Counted from the stretch's first letter, positions 43,159 through 53,082 are shown. The stretch is 64,000 nt of DNA from Clostridiales bacterium (GCA_022787165.1 JALFVL010000038.1:1-64000); one strand, 5' to 3'. The notes: a model not told the origin generated them from the sequence alone. A program made the numbers and translations.

Positions 43159-43878
43159 TTACGCGCTCTCGCGGATCACGCGCAGGCAGGCCTGCGTCAC
43201 CTCATCCGTCGTCCCGCACAGGCAGTCCGCCCCGGCGAGCTCCTCCCGCGTGCCCAGCCCGTAGGTCACGCCGACGGCATAAGCCCCGGCCAGCCGGGCG
43301 TTTTCGATGTCCGTGCAGCGGTCTCCGACGACGATGACGCGCCGCGCCCCCAGCTCCCTCTCCCACATGGCGATACGCTGCGCCTTTGTGACGCCGCTGA
43401 CATGGCCGCTGTGCAGCGAGATATACGGCGCGATGGCAAATGCCGCGATGTTCGCGTCACAATAGCTGCCCGTCCCGTTGGTCAGAATCGAGAGCACCGC
43501 GTGCGGCGCCAGCGCTGCGAGCATCTGCGCCGTGCCGGGAAACATCCTGCCCGCGCTGCGCACCAGCTCCACGTCCGTCTCGTCGAGCAGCCTGTTGTAC
43601 AGCGGCCGCCTGTCCGGCCCGATGCCCATGACGCGGCAGACCTCGTCGGCGTCCGGTCCATTGAAGGAATCGGCCAGCTCGTCAGAAATCTCGCCAAAGC
43701 CCATCAGCGCAAAGACGCGCTTGAAGCTGATGCGCGCGAGCTCCTGGCTGTCGGCGATCGTGCCGTCCAGATCAAAGACGATCAGCACGGGCCGCTGCGC
43801 CTGTGCCGGAGCCAGCGGCGCGGAGCGGACGGTGTCCATTCCGCAAGGAACGTTTTCTGCAGTCTGCTTCATCGGCAT
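43159..43878 (-). CDS. HAD-superfamily phosphatase
   Basis: A 239-residue protein with a ~28-residue N-terminal extension and then a HAD core: VLIVFDLDGTIADSQELARI (motif I), AVLSILTNGTGSYCDANIAA (motif II), VIVVGDRCTDIENARLAGAY (motif IV) and GVTYGLGTREELAG. Cap type I, phosphoglycolate-phosphatase-like. It is similar in order and wording to the HAD half of the Tmk fusion, so the two are probably paralogues. It is coupled to fbp by a TAATG overlap; a role in sugar phosphate turnover is a guess from that. Confidence 0.88.
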   Translation of the reverse strand: MPMKQTAENVPCGMDTVRSAPLAPAQAQRPVLIVFDLDGTIADSQELARISFKRVFALMGFGEISDELADSFNGPDADEVCRVMGIGPDRRPLYNRLLDETDVELVRSAGRMFPGTAQMLAALAPHAVLSILTNGTGSYCDANIAAFAIAPYISLHSGHVSGVTKAQRIAMWERELGARRVIVVGDRCTDIENARLAGAYAVGVTYGLGTREELAGADCLCGTTDEVTQACLRVIRESA

Positions 43879-45848
43879 TATCCTCTCGCTTCCTTGATGA
43901 CGCCGCTGCGGTAGGCCTCAATCAGCGCCATCAGATCGTCTATGCGTTCGCGCAGGGCGTCGCCGTCGTCCGTATCCGCGATCAGCAGGCGATGCGGCAT
44001 CTGCTTGACAAGGCTCTGCACGGAGTGAATGTCCTGCTCCGAAGAAATCGCGCTGGCCGTCGATTCAAACGGCTGATGCGCGACGAGATTGAGCTCATGC
44101 GAGGTGAAGATCAGCGTGTAGCCCGCGATACCCGTCACGGGCTGATACGCGCGGGAGAGGCCGCCGTCGATCACCAGCAGCTTGCCGCCCGCCTTGATCG
44201 GGCTCTCACCCTTGGAGAGCTTGACCGGCACATGACCGTTGATGATGAAGCCGCTGTCGCTCAGGTCAAACTCGCGCAGGATACGCAGCGCGGTTTCCTC
44301 GTCGTTCTGGTAGTCGTAGTAGGCGTTTTTGACCTCGGCATGCGCCGCCTTGTCGGCGATGAAATAGCGCTCGAAGGTCGCCATCTTGCTCTTGCCAAAA
44401 AGCGGGGAATTCGGCCCACTGCCCAGGTACCAAAGGAAATCCTGCCCCGTCTGGCGCTGCTGCTGGCCGAGCTTGGCGAAATAGCCCTGCCGCGCAAGCT
44501 GGTCGGCCGCGTCGATGGCCACGCGCCCGCTCAGGCAGCTTTTCGCGGAGACCGGAATCGGCGCAAACGATCCATCCTCCTCCATCGGGATGCAGCCGTG
44601 GTAGAGCAGATTGCCGTTGCAGCGCAGGTACATGCCGCCCGCGCTGTAGAGAAACTGCACGTGGCGCTGCAGCTTCTCGGAATGGGCAAACTCCAGCACG
44701 AGCCTGTCCATGACCTCCCGCTCCAGCGGCGTGAGCGCGTATGGGTCTGCCGGGTCGACCGTCGGGAAGCTGCACGAGCGCAGCGGATAGACCGTCCCAC
44801 CGACCTCGACCGTCCTGTTGGCAAAGTCGATGCGGTGCAGCAAGCGCCGGCTCTCCATGCCGTATTCGGGATGGCGCTCCAGCAGCTGCCCCTCGAGCTT
44901 GAATTGCAGAATCGCGGCGGCCTTGTGCATCCGCGCGAGCTCCATCTCGTCGTCCTGAAGCTCCTCTCCGTTGTCCCGCGGGAGGAAGGCCTCGCAGGGG
45001 TCATCCCCGTAGCAGGTCATCGCCAGCGTCGAGAGCGGGCGCAGCGAAATGCCGTAGCCGACCTCCAGCGTCTCCAGATTGCCGTATTTGACCGAGGTGA
45101 CGATCACCTGCGCGATGCAGGCCTCCGAAAGCGCCGCCGCGCCCATCCAGGCGATGTCGTGATTGCCCCACTGCACGTCGACCTGGTGGTAGTTTTCCAG
45201 CGCGTCCATGATCAGGTCGGCGCGTGGGCCGCGGTCGAAGATATCGCCGATGATGTGCAGCCGGTCGATGGCCAACGTCTGAATGACGCGGCTGAGCGCG
45301 ATGATCATCGCGTCGGCCTGCCCGGTCTCCAGAATCGACTGCATCACCTCGCGGTAATAGCCTTCCTTGTCGGGCGTGCCGTCGCTGAGCAGCAGCTCCT
45401 CGATCAGCGCGCCCATCTCCTTGGGCATCGCGTCGCGCACGCGCTTGCGCGTGTACTTGACCGAGCAGACGCGGCAGACCTCCACCAGCCTGTAGATCGT
45501 CAGCCTGTACCATTCCTCGCAGACGACCTTCTGCTTCTTGAGCAGCGCCAGCTTCTCATCCGGATAGTAGATCAGCGTGGAGAGCATGTCGCGCTCATGC
45601 GTGGAGAGGATGTCCTTGTACAGGTCGTTGATCTTGCGCTTGATGACGCCGCTCGCGTTGTGCAGGATGTGCAGGAACGCGGCGTGCTCGCCATGCAGGT
45701 CGGAGAGGAAATGCTCCGTGCCCTTGGGCAGGCGCAGCACGGCGCGCAGATGCGCCACCTCCGCGGAGGCCTCCTGAATGGTCCTGTACTGCTTGCGCAG
45801 CAGGTTCAGATACCGGATATCCTGCGGGGAAAAGGGTTCTTCGCGCAT
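43878..45848 (-). CDS. fbp: Fructose-1,6-bisphosphatase, class III
   Basis: A 656-residue Firmicutes-type FBPase: YLNLLRKQYRTIQEASAEVA, LPKGTEHFLSDLHGEHAAFL, IIGDIFDRGPRADLIMDALE, DVQWGNHDIAWMGAAALSE, YFIADKAAHAEVKNAYYDYQ, GFIINGHVPVKLSKGESPIK and GYTLIFTSHELNLVAHQPFE. The metallophosphatase ligands (DLH, GDIFDRGP, GNHD, H) are complete, in contrast to the degenerate family members elsewhere in the window. It hydrolyses fructose-1,6-bisphosphate in gluconeogenesis. GGAGG is upstream. Confidence 0.96.
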   Translation of the reverse strand: MREEPFSPQDIRYLNLLRKQYRTIQEASAEVAHLRAVLRLPKGTEHFLSDLHGEHAAFLHILHNASGVIKRKINDLYKDILSTHERDMLSTLIYYPDEKLALLKKQKVVCEEWYRLTIYRLVEVCRVCSVKYTRKRVRDAMPKEMGALIEELLLSDGTPDKEGYYREVMQSILETGQADAMIIALSRVIQTLAIDRLHIIGDIFDRGPRADLIMDALENYHQVDVQWGNHDIAWMGAAALSEACIAQVIVTSVKYGNLETLEVGYGISLRPLSTLAMTCYGDDPCEAFLPRDNGEELQDDEMELARMHKAAAILQFKLEGQLLERHPEYGMESRRLLHRIDFANRTVEVGGTVYPLRSCSFPTVDPADPYALTPLEREVMDRLVLEFAHSEKLQRHVQFLYSAGGMYLRCNGNLLYHGCIPMEEDGSFAPIPVSAKSCLSGRVAIDAADQLARQGYFAKLGQQQRQTGQDFLWYLGSGPNSPLFGKSKMATFERYFIADKAAHAEVKNAYYDYQNDEETALRILREFDLSDSGFIINGHVPVKLSKGESPIKAGGKLLVIDGGLSRAYQPVTGIAGYTLIFTSHELNLVAHQPFESTASAISSEQDIHSVQSLVKQMPHRLLIADTDDGDALRERIDDLMALIEAYRSGVIKEARG

Positions 45849-45894
45849 GCAACCAGCCTCCGTTTCAACGATTGTCTTCAGCCGCCGGGCCGCT

Positions 45895-46110
45895 CATTCT
45901 GCTTTGCATCCAAAGCCTGGCTTTGCAAAATACACCCCGTCTCAATCGCAGAATGCTTGCATCCTGCTCTGAGACTGCGTTTTTTGATCCGATGGGAACC
46001 GTTGGGCTGCCGCCCAAATCCAATCAGGGGCGCTGCTCCTGAACCTCGCAAGGGGCTTGGCCCCTTGACCCTGCCTCGCTTCGCGCAAATACTCGGGCTT
46101 TTGCCGCAAA
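45895..46110. repeat. Intergenic cluster of hairpins (non-coding repeat)
   Basis: The 268-base gap between ridA and fbp contains no gene. It holds a chain of inverted repeats: CAAGGGGCTTGGCCCCTTG, CAGGGGCGCTGCTCCTG, TTGGGCTGCCGCCCAA, a longer imperfect stem (TCTCAGAGCAGGATGC) and CAAAGCCTGGCTTTG. The TTGGGCTGCCGCCC module recurs at 18748-18763. This looks like a family of GC-rich hairpin repeats scattered through the chromosome. Confidence 0.6.
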
Positions 46111-46116
46111 GCCGCC

Positions 46117-46503
46117 TCAGTCCTTCGCCCGGGCGATGCATTCGACCTCGATGGACAGGCCCATCGGGAGCCGGGAGACCTCCACGCAGGTGCGCGCCGG
46201 GAAATCCGGGCCGAAGTACTGCGCGTAGAGCTTGTTGACCTCGCCGAATTCGCCGATATCGGTCAGATATACCGTCGTCTTGAGCACATCCTCAAGCGTC
46301 GCGCCCAGCTCGCCCAGCACGGTCTTGATGTTCTCAAACGCCTGCTTCGCCTGCGCGAGCGTGCCGCCCTCCACGGGCTTTTGCACGGCGGGATCGATGC
46401 CGATCATGCCGCTGAGGTAGATGATGCCGCCCGCGATGGTCGCGGTGGAATACGGGCCGACCGCCGCCGGGCCCTTCTGCGTCTTGAAGCAAACCTTTTC
46501 CAT
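46117..46503 (-). CDS. ridA: RidA family enamine/imine deaminase
   Basis: A 128-residue protein: GPAAVGPYSTATIAGGIIYL, SGMIGIDPAVQKPVEGG, QAFENIKTVLGELGATLEDV, LKTTVYLTDIGEFGEVNKLY and ARTCVEVSRLPMGLSIEVEC. The arginine in ARTCVEV is the key catalytic residue of active RidA. It destroys reactive 2-aminoacrylate made by PLP enzymes. ATG 46503 follows AGGAGG; the upstream ATG overlaps that site. Confidence 0.94.
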   Translation of the reverse strand: MEKVCFKTQKGPAAVGPYSTATIAGGIIYLSGMIGIDPAVQKPVEGGTLAQAKQAFENIKTVLGELGATLEDVLKTTVYLTDIGEFGEVNKLYAQYFGPDFPARTCVEVSRLPMGLSIEVECIARAKD

Positions 46504-46565
46504 GTCAAAGCTCCTCCTCATCTGTCAGCCCGCTCTTTGGCAGGCCCCGTTTTGCCCTCGCGGGC

Positions 46566-48044
46566 TTATCGCTCCGTCACGCCGACATAGACCGTCGGCG
46601 CAATCGGGTCATAGCTGTCTGTGCTGACGGTCTCCCGCTCCAGCTCGTTTCCCTGCTTGTCCAGCGTCACGCGCTCGACGAGCGCCGTATAGCCCGGCTC
46701 GCCTTCGCCGACCGGCACACGCTCGTCCGTATACGTCGCATAGCGTCCCTCGTGGTCGCGGACATAGACGGGCTCCGTGGGGATCGCCGTCGCCTGCGCC
46801 TGCGTTTCAAGCGCATAGCGGACGGAGAGCGGCTCGCCGAAGAGCTGCACCTCGCAAACCGCCGCCTCGCCGTCCGGATAGACCCTCGCGCTCACGAACA
46901 CCGGGTTGTCCGTCGGGTTGCGCAGCACGAGATCAAGCCCCTGGTCGGAGACCGCCGCCTCCTGCCCGATCTCGCAGTAGCTCACCGGGAAGACCGCCGC
47001 GTGCCGCTCCTCCACTGTCAGACCGCCCAGCAGGGCCGCGCGGTACAGCGCCGTGGAGAGCTGGCAGAGTCCGCCGCCCAGGCCGACGGCGCCCGCGCCA
47101 TAGGCCGGTTCCTCCGCCTCGACGTAGCCCGATTCCGCCGTCCTTGCGCCGGCGATGGCGTTGAAGGAGAGCGTCCCGCCCGCGTCGATCCGAACGCCGC
47201 TGAGCAGCGCCGCCGCCTTCTGCGTGTTCGTCATGGAAGCCTCGTCCGCCGGCACCGTCATCACCACGCGCGAGCGCAGGCAGCAGGCCGCTTCCAGCTG
47301 CGCGCGCGTGACCGACGGCGCGCGCAGCGTCTCGCCGGTCTGCGCTTCTCCCGGCTCGAGGGAGAGGATCGACGCCTCCACCGCCTCCCGGAGCGGCGCC
47401 GTATCCAGCGCCCAGCCGTCCTCCTCATCGGTATAGCGGAAGGGCTCGCTGTTGCCCGGCGCAAAGGCGACCGTCGCATTCACCGGGTCGCATTCCACCT
47501 GCGCGCGGATCTCCTCAAGCAGCGCGTCTGCCGCATCCATCGAATACGCGAGCACGGGCGTCGCGATCATCGGCTCCTCCCGCAGGCGAAGCATCGCGAG
47601 GAAACGCGAAACCATGCCGCCCTCCCGGCCTGCCTGCCAGAGCGCACCGAGCGTCTTTTCTGCGTCCGCGTGCAGCGCGACATCCTGCGCGGTCAGCGTC
47701 CAGCTCTGCGCCTTCCCCCTGATCGTAAACGACCACTCCGCTATCGCTTCGCCTGTCAGTCTGTTCAGCACCTCCTCGCCCTGGGCATAGCTCAACCCCC
47801 CGAGCGGCTCGCCCAGCAGCGCCGTTCCAGGGAGAAACGCCCCGGCATACGGCTGTGTGCAGGTGTAGACGTAGACCGTCGCCGCGCCGATGAGCACTGC
47901 GATCAGCAGCACGGCCAGCGATGCGGCCGCCACGCCGTTCATCCGCTTTTTTCGGCGCTTTTTCTTCTTTTGTGGCGGCAGCGGCTTCTTCTCGGGCTGC
48001 TGATCTTTGGGCGGCACATAGCCCGCCCGCGTCAAAGACGGCAT
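46566..48044 (-). CDS. VanW family protein with PG-binding and G5-like domains
   Basis: A 492-residue protein. A proline- and lysine-rich cytoplasmic segment (KKPLPPQKKKKRRKKR) precedes one membrane helix (about 37-60), then a peptidoglycan-binding type 4 region (about 90-270), the VanW domain (SFNAIAGARTAESGYVEAEE; GAVGLGGGLCQLSTALYRAA; RNPTDNPVFVSARVYPDGEA), and a C-terminal G5-like stretch (ERVTLDKQGNELERETVSTD). VanW proteins occur in vancomycin-resistance clusters and widely in Clostridia as cell-wall proteins of unproven role; no van genes are near. GAGGTGAAACC precedes the start. Confidence 0.9.
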   Translation of the reverse strand: MPSLTRAGYVPPKDQQPEKKPLPPQKKKKRRKKRMNGVAAASLAVLLIAVLIGAATVYVYTCTQPYAGAFLPGTALLGEPLGGLSYAQGEEVLNRLTGEAIAEWSFTIRGKAQSWTLTAQDVALHADAEKTLGALWQAGREGGMVSRFLAMLRLREEPMIATPVLAYSMDAADALLEEIRAQVECDPVNATVAFAPGNSEPFRYTDEEDGWALDTAPLREAVEASILSLEPGEAQTGETLRAPSVTRAQLEAACCLRSRVVMTVPADEASMTNTQKAAALLSGVRIDAGGTLSFNAIAGARTAESGYVEAEEPAYGAGAVGLGGGLCQLSTALYRAALLGGLTVEERHAAVFPVSYCEIGQEAAVSDQGLDLVLRNPTDNPVFVSARVYPDGEAAVCEVQLFGEPLSVRYALETQAQATAIPTEPVYVRDHEGRYATYTDERVPVGEGEPGYTALVERVTLDKQGNELERETVSTDSYDPIAPTVYVGVTER

Positions 48045-48056
48045 GGTTTCACCTCG

Positions 48057-48896
48057 TCAATCCTTCAAAATGCGTGCCAGCAGCGCGGCCACATCGCTTT
48101 CCGCGTCCGTCCAGCGCTCAACGCCCTCGCCGATGCGGCTCTCGCGCACGGCCTCGCCGTGGAAATCGCTTCCACCCGTCACGAGCATACCCTCCCGCCG
48201 CGCCAGGCGCAGGAGCATCGCCGCATGGTTATTCTGCGCGCTGGGATGATAGACCTCCAGCCCGTCGAGCCCCTGCCCCTTCCATTCGCAGACGAGGGCA
48301 TCGAGCGCCATGTCGCCCAGCTTGAGCTGCATCGGGTGGGCGAGCACGGCGACACCGCCCGCCCCGTGAATCAGCGCCACCGCCTGCGCGACGCGAACTT
48401 CCTCCTTGGGCACGTAGCCACACTTGCCGGGCACGAGAAAGTGGTCAAACGCATCGCTCACCGAGCTGGCATAGCCCGCCTCGACGAGCGCCCGCGCGAC
48501 ATGCGGCCTGGCGACGACGCCGCGGGCCAGCTCATGCACGCGCGAAAGCGAGACCGTCATGCCCGCCTGCGCGAGCCTTTCGACCATCTTCCGGGCGCGC
48601 GCCTCCCGCTCCTCCCGCCGGTGGCGCGAAAACGCCAGCAGCGGCCCGTTCTGCGTGTCGATGCCGTAGCCCAGGATGTGGATTTCCTTCTGCGCGCCGC
48701 AGCTGAGCTCGACACCAGGAACCAGCCGAATACCCGCCTCCTGCGCGGCGGCCTGCGCCTCGCCAATGCCGTCAACATTGTCATGGTCGGTCAGCGCGAG
48801 CATTGTAAACCCTTCCTCCGCCGCGCGGCGGACGAGCGCCCCCGGCGCAAGCGTGCCGTCCGAGGCTGTGGAATGCAGATGCAGATCAACCTTCAT
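48057..48896 (-). CDS. PHP domain phosphoesterase
   Basis: A 279-residue PHP-family protein: KVDLHLHSTASDGTLAPGAL, MLALTDHDNVDGIGEAQAAA, LVPGVELSCGAQKEIHILGY, VARPHVARALVEAGYASSVS, GVAVLAHPMQLKL and LVTGGSDFHGEAVRE. The metal-binding H and D residues are complete. Relatives of the YciV/RnaAM type act as 3',5'-nucleoside bisphosphate phosphatases or 5'-3' exonucleases on short RNA. ATG 48896 follows AAAGGGG. It is upstream of VanW by 12 bases. Confidence 0.92.
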   Translation of the reverse strand: MKVDLHLHSTASDGTLAPGALVRRAAEEGFTMLALTDHDNVDGIGEAQAAAQEAGIRLVPGVELSCGAQKEIHILGYGIDTQNGPLLAFSRHRREEREARARKMVERLAQAGMTVSLSRVHELARGVVARPHVARALVEAGYASSVSDAFDHFLVPGKCGYVPKEEVRVAQAVALIHGAGGVAVLAHPMQLKLGDMALDALVCEWKGQGLDGLEVYHPSAQNNHAAMLLRLARREGMLVTGGSDFHGEAVRESRIGEGVERWTDAESDVAALLARILKD

Positions 48897-48984
48897 GAAC
48901 AAACCCCTTTCCACGCGCCGTTCCGGCAGTCCTTTGCTCCGTCAATCCTCTGAAAAGCTCCGGCCTCGGTCGCAAAGCTGTAAG

Positions 48985-49011
48985 GCAAAAAACCTCCCCG
49001 GAAAGGGGAGG
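48985..49011 (-). terminator. Intrinsic terminator after ftsH
   Basis: Minus strand CCTCCCC pairs with GGGGAGG around TTTCC and ends in TTTTTTG. The plus strand also ends in GTTTTT, so it works in both directions in principle. Confidence 0.88.
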
Positions 49012-49062
49012 CGTTTTTCCCCGGCGGGCGGAGGGGCGCTCCCCGCATCTGTCAGAGATTGC

Positions 49063-51006
49063 TTATTCTGCCTGTGCGATAGGCTCCGGCTCGCGCAGCT
49101 GTTCCTGCGCCTGCGGCTCCTCCTCGGGGAGCGGCTCGCCCTTCATGAAGGCCTCGAACTCGGCGCGGTTGAGCGTCTCCCGCTCGATGAGCAGCTCGCT
49201 CAGGCCGTCGAGCTTGTCGCGGTTTTCCGTGAGAATCGCCTTCGCCCGCTCAAAGCCCTCGTTCATTTTGCGCTGAACCTCGGCATCGATGCGCGCGGCG
49301 ACCTCCTCACTGTATGTGCGGGACTGCTGGCCATAATCGCGCGCCAGGAAGACCTGATCGTGATCGCCGCCCAGATAGATCGGCCCCATGTCGTCGCTCA
49401 TGCCGTACTGCGTCACCATGCGCCGGCAGGTATCCGTCGCATGCTGCAGATCGCTGCCCGCGCCGGTGGAAACCTCGCCAATGACGAGGCTCTCCGCCGC
49501 ATAGCCGCCCAGCGCCATCGCGACATAGTCAAGCAGCTGGGAGCGGGTCGTATAGTCGCTCTCCTGATCGGGGAGCAGCAGCGTGTGTCCGCCGCTGCCG
49601 CCGCGCGGCATGATCGTCACCAGATGCACCTTGTCGCAGCCGGGCAGCAGCTCGCCGACAATCGCATGGCCCGCCTCGTGGCAGGCGACGAGCCTCTTGT
49701 CCTGCGGCGTGACGATATGGCTCTTCTTCTCCGGGCCCATCTGCACGCGCTCGATGGCATCGTTCATGTGGCGCGCGGTGATCCTGTCCTTGCCCTCGCG
49801 CGCGCAGAGGATCGCCGCCTCGTTCATGATGTTTTCAAGATCCGCGCCCGCGAAATACGGCGTGCGCTTGGCGATGGTCGACAGGTCGACATCGTCCGCC
49901 AGCGGCTTGTCCTTCGCGTGTACGCGCAGGATCGCCTCGCGGCCGCGCACATCCGGATAGCCCACAGTGATCTGACGGTCGAAGCGGCCCGGGCGCAGCA
50001 GCGCCGGGTCGAGAATGTCCTTGCGGTTCGTCGCCGCCAGCACGATCACGCCCTCGTTGACCGCAAAGCCGTCCATCTCCACCAGGAGCTGGTTGAGGGT
50101 CTGCTCGCGCTCGTCGTGCCCGCCGCCGAGGCCCGCACCCCTGCGCCGGCCGACCGCGTCAATTTCGTCGATGAAGACGATGCAGGGCGCGTGGCGCTTC
50201 GCCTGGTCAAACAGGTCGCGCACACGGCTAGCGCCCACGCCGACGAACATCTCGACAAAATCGGAGCCCGAGATCGACATGAACGGCACGCCCGCCTCGC
50301 CCGCGACGGCCTTGGCCAGCAGCGTCTTGCCCGTGCCGGGTGGGCCGACGAGCAGCACGCCCTTGGGGATGCGCGCGCCCACGGAGGTAAAGCGCTTGGG
50401 ATTCTTGAGGAACTCGACGAGCTCCTGCATCTCCTCTTTTTCCTCCACCGCGCCCGCGACATCCGCAAACGTGATGCGGTTGCCGTCCGGCTCAAAGACG
50501 CGCGCCGTGCTGTGGCCGAAATTCATCATCTTTCCGCCGCCGCCCTGCTGGCGCATCATCATCATCCAGAAGGCCATGCAGATCACGAGCATGATCACAT
50601 ACGGCAGAAACTCGATGTACCACGGCGTTGTCACCGGCGGCAGATAGATCAGCTCAAAGCCCAGGTCAAGCTCCGTGACCGACTCGACCGGCTCGCCCGT
50701 GCGCTTCGCCGCCAGCTGGCGGCACGTTTCGACAAACGTATCCCGGCTGACCGTCGTCGCGTAATCATAGGCCTCCGGCGAGAATGCCGCCTCGGAGATG
50801 CTGCTGGCCTTCTGGCGCGCGTAGGCTGTGTCCCCCTGCAGCGCAACCTGCGCGATGACGCCGTCATCGATGTACTGCATCAGCTTGCTGTATTCGATGG
50901 TCACGCCGCGCTGCGTCGTCAGCGACTGGGAGAAAAGCTGGGCGGCGATGAGCACACCCACGATGATGAGCGCATAGACCGGAAAGCCCTTATATGATTT
51001 CTTCAA
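49063..51006 (-). CDS. ftsH: ATP-dependent zinc metalloprotease FtsH
   Basis: A 647-residue membrane protease: N-terminal helix ([20 protein letters not shown]), an outside domain, a second helix ([20 protein letters not shown]), an AAA+ domain with Walker [21 protein letters not shown], Walker [20 protein letters not shown] and the second region of homology [16 protein letters not shown], then the M41 protease with [17 protein letters not shown]. It degrades unstable or misassembled membrane and soluble proteins and is needed for sporulation in Bacillus. The start is TTG 51006 with GGAGG five bases ahead. It is the end of tilS-hpt-ftsH. Confidence 0.96.
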   Translation of the reverse strand: MKKSYKGFPVYALIIVGVLIAAQLFSQSLTTQRGVTIEYSKLMQYIDDGVIAQVALQGDTAYARQKASSISEAAFSPEAYDYATTVSRDTFVETCRQLAAKRTGEPVESVTELDLGFELIYLPPVTTPWYIEFLPYVIMLVICMAFWMMMMRQQGGGGKMMNFGHSTARVFEPDGNRITFADVAGAVEEKEEMQELVEFLKNPKRFTSVGARIPKGVLLVGPPGTGKTLLAKAVAGEAGVPFMSISGSDFVEMFVGVGASRVRDLFDQAKRHAPCIVFIDEIDAVGRRRGAGLGGGHDEREQTLNQLLVEMDGFAVNEGVIVLAATNRKDILDPALLRPGRFDRQITVGYPDVRGREAILRVHAKDKPLADDVDLSTIAKRTPYFAGADLENIMNEAAILCAREGKDRITARHMNDAIERVQMGPEKKSHIVTPQDKRLVACHEAGHAIVGELLPGCDKVHLVTIMPRGGSGGHTLLLPDQESDYTTRSQLLDYVAMALGGYAAESLVIGEVSTGAGSDLQHATDTCRRMVTQYGMSDDMGPIYLGGDHDQVFLARDYGQQSRTYSEEVAARIDAEVQRKMNEGFERAKAILTENRDKLDGLSELLIERETLNRAEFEAFMKGEPLPEEEPQAQEQLREPEPIAQAE

Positions 51007-51068
51007 TGGAACCTCCAACCTGTCCCGCGTCCTGCGGGGCATTCGACATGATCAGGGACGAAACCCCC

Positions 51069-51629
51069 TTATTTTTCATAAACCTCCGGGCGCAGCACGC
51101 CGATATCCGGCAGGTTGCGGTAACGCTCGTCGTAGTCAAGTCCATAGCCAACGACGAACTCGTCCGGAATCGTGAAGCCGAAGTAGTCGACCTGAAGCGG
51201 GACGCGGCGGCGCTCCGGCTTGTCCAGCAGCGTCGCGATGTGCAGAGAGGCCGCGCCGCGGCTGAGCAGATTCTCCTTGAGGAAGGAGAGCGTCATACCG
51301 GAATCGACGATATCCTCAATGATGAGCACATCCCGGCCGTTGACCGGCTTGTCCAGATCCTTGAGGATGCGCACGACACCCGAGGATTTGGTCGCGCTGC
51401 CGTAGCTGGAGATGGCCATGAAGTCCATCGTCATCGGCAGGTCGATCTCCCGCACGAGGTCGACAAAGAAGACGACCGCGCCCTTGAGGATGCAGATGAC
51501 CGTCAGATCCTTGCCCTGAAAATCCTTCGTAATTTGCCGTCCCATTTCCTTAACGCGGCTGGCGATCTGCTCTCTCGTGAGCAGCAGCTCGTCCTTGAGG
51601 TCGGCATAGGTAACACGCTTTTCATCCAT
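51069..51629 (-). CDS. hpt: Hypoxanthine phosphoribosyltransferase
   Basis: A 186-residue purine salvage enzyme: LTVICILKGAVVFFVDLVRE, DFMAISSYGSATKSSGVVRI, DLDKPVNGRDVLIIEDIVDS (PRPP-binding DVLIIEDIVDSGMT), TLLDKPERRRVPLQVDYFGF and IPDEFVVGYGLDYDERYRNL. It converts hypoxanthine or guanine to IMP or GMP. The position between tilS and ftsH is the standard Firmicutes order. AGGGGG precedes the start. Confidence 0.96.
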   Translation of the reverse strand: MDEKRVTYADLKDELLLTREQIASRVKEMGRQITKDFQGKDLTVICILKGAVVFFVDLVREIDLPMTMDFMAISSYGSATKSSGVVRILKDLDKPVNGRDVLIIEDIVDSGMTLSFLKENLLSRGAASLHIATLLDKPERRRVPLQVDYFGFTIPDEFVVGYGLDYDERYRNLPDIGVLRPEVYEK

Positions 51630-51653
51630 CTGTCTGTTCCCCCTGAAATCTTC

Positions 51654-53054
51654 TCATGTCAAAGCGCCGTCTCCCTTTTTCAAGGGAAAACCGGCCCTCA
51701 AACCTTCTGCATGCATCCGGCGTCCAAGGAACGTCACGAGCTTCGTCCTTTCTCCCTCGCGCGCGCGGCAGGCCTCGCCGGGCCTCAGGCCGACCGCCCA
51801 GAGGATCCCCGCTTCTCCCCGGAGAATCGGCACGCTTTTTCGCATCGCGCGCTCTACGCCGGCCTCGATCATCAGCTTTTTGAGCGGCACCGGCGTATGC
51901 CGCCCAAAGGGCACCATGCTGTCGCCCTCGCGCCGGGCAGTCACCGCGCAGCCGCGCAGCAGCCGCTCCGGGATGACCTGCGAGGCCTTTCCGTCGCCCG
52001 TCTCGCCCGCGTTTGCGTCGCGCACGGCAAACGTCCCGAAGGGCGTCTGCGTCAGGCCGTCCGCAGAGAGCGGAACCGGCTCAATCCGCGCCTTCGCACG
52101 CGTCAGGCAAAGATAGCGCGCGCCAAGCCTCGCCTGGGCGCCGTTGGTCAGGTTGATGGCCGCCGTCTCCCGCTCCAAGGCGCGGGAAATGGCTCCAATC
52201 GTTCTGGCGCTCTGCGCCCCGACGCCCGCGCTCTGCGCCAGACGGACAATCGCGCGGGAGCGCAGCGCCTCGTGAAGCGGCTCCAGCTGCGCGCGCTCCA
52301 TCGCCGCGCCGTCGACCAGCGCCGTCACGCGCAGATCGAGCGCGTCCAGCTGCTGCACAAAAAAATCCTCGTCGCGCTGCGCGGCGCGCGCCAGACGGCA
52401 AAGCGCCTCCCCCGCGCCGGGACAGGCCCGCTCCAGCTCCGGCATCACGCGCAGGCGAACGCGGTTGCGCGCAGGCTCCGGGCTTTCGTTGGTCGCGTCC
52501 TCGCGCCACGGCTGGCCGATTTTCAGCAGGTAGGCGCGCAGCTCGTCCGGGGAAGCCTCCAACAGCGGACGGATCAGCAGCCCGCTGCGATACCGCATCG
52601 CGCAGAGCCCGCGCAGATCGCTGCCCCGGCCCGCGTGCAGCAGCACCGTCTCCGCCTGATCCCGCGCGTGATGCGCCAGCGCGATCGCATCCGCGCCGGT
52701 TTGGCGCGCCGTATCCTCCAAAAAGGCGTAACGCAGCGTTCTCGCCGCGTCCTCCAGGCCGCAGCCGTTTTCTTTGGCATAGCCGGGCGCATCGACGCGC
52801 GCGGTATACAGCGGCACCCTGAGCCTCTCGCACAGCGCGGCGACAAACGCCATATCCCGAAGCGATTCCCCGCCCCGGATGCCGTGCTCCACATGTGCGC
52901 AGGAGACCTTCAGGGAGAGCCTCTCCCTCGCCTCGCATAAAAAACAAAGCAGCGCCGTCGAGTCCGCACCGCCGCTGACCGCCGCGAGCACATGCGCGCC
53001 CGGCGCAAGACGGCACGCCCGCGTCAGGCGCAGGCAAAATTCCTCTGTCGTCAT
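51654..53054 (-). CDS. tilS: tRNA(Ile)-lysidine synthetase TilS
   Basis: A 466-residue enzyme: PP-loop VLAAVSGGADSTALLCFLCE, CAHVEHGIRGGESLRDMAFV, ALAHHARDQAETVLLHAGRG, RPLLEASPDELRAYLLKIGQ, EDATNESPEPARNRVRLRVM, and a C-terminal TilS domain (VTARREGDSMVPFGRHTPVP; PLKKLMIEAGVERAMRKSVP; GILWAVGLRPGEACRARE). It attaches lysine to C34 of tRNA(Ile)-CAU so it reads AUA, and is essential. AGGAG is eight bases upstream; it has its own promoter. Confidence 0.95.
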   Translation of the reverse strand: MTTEEFCLRLTRACRLAPGAHVLAAVSGGADSTALLCFLCEARERLSLKVSCAHVEHGIRGGESLRDMAFVAALCERLRVPLYTARVDAPGYAKENGCGLEDAARTLRYAFLEDTARQTGADAIALAHHARDQAETVLLHAGRGSDLRGLCAMRYRSGLLIRPLLEASPDELRAYLLKIGQPWREDATNESPEPARNRVRLRVMPELERACPGAGEALCRLARAAQRDEDFFVQQLDALDLRVTALVDGAAMERAQLEPLHEALRSRAIVRLAQSAGVGAQSARTIGAISRALERETAAINLTNGAQARLGARYLCLTRAKARIEPVPLSADGLTQTPFGTFAVRDANAGETGDGKASQVIPERLLRGCAVTARREGDSMVPFGRHTPVPLKKLMIEAGVERAMRKSVPILRGEAGILWAVGLRPGEACRAREGERTKLVTFLGRRMHAEGLRAGFPLKKGDGALT

Positions 53055-53082
53055 GCCGCATACTCCTGTCTACACAAGCTCT

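Noticed and set aside
46566-48044. VanW as sign of a vancomycin-resistance cluster.
   Set aside because: No vanHAX, vanRS or vanY genes are near; VanW proteins are common in Clostridia outside resistance clusters.
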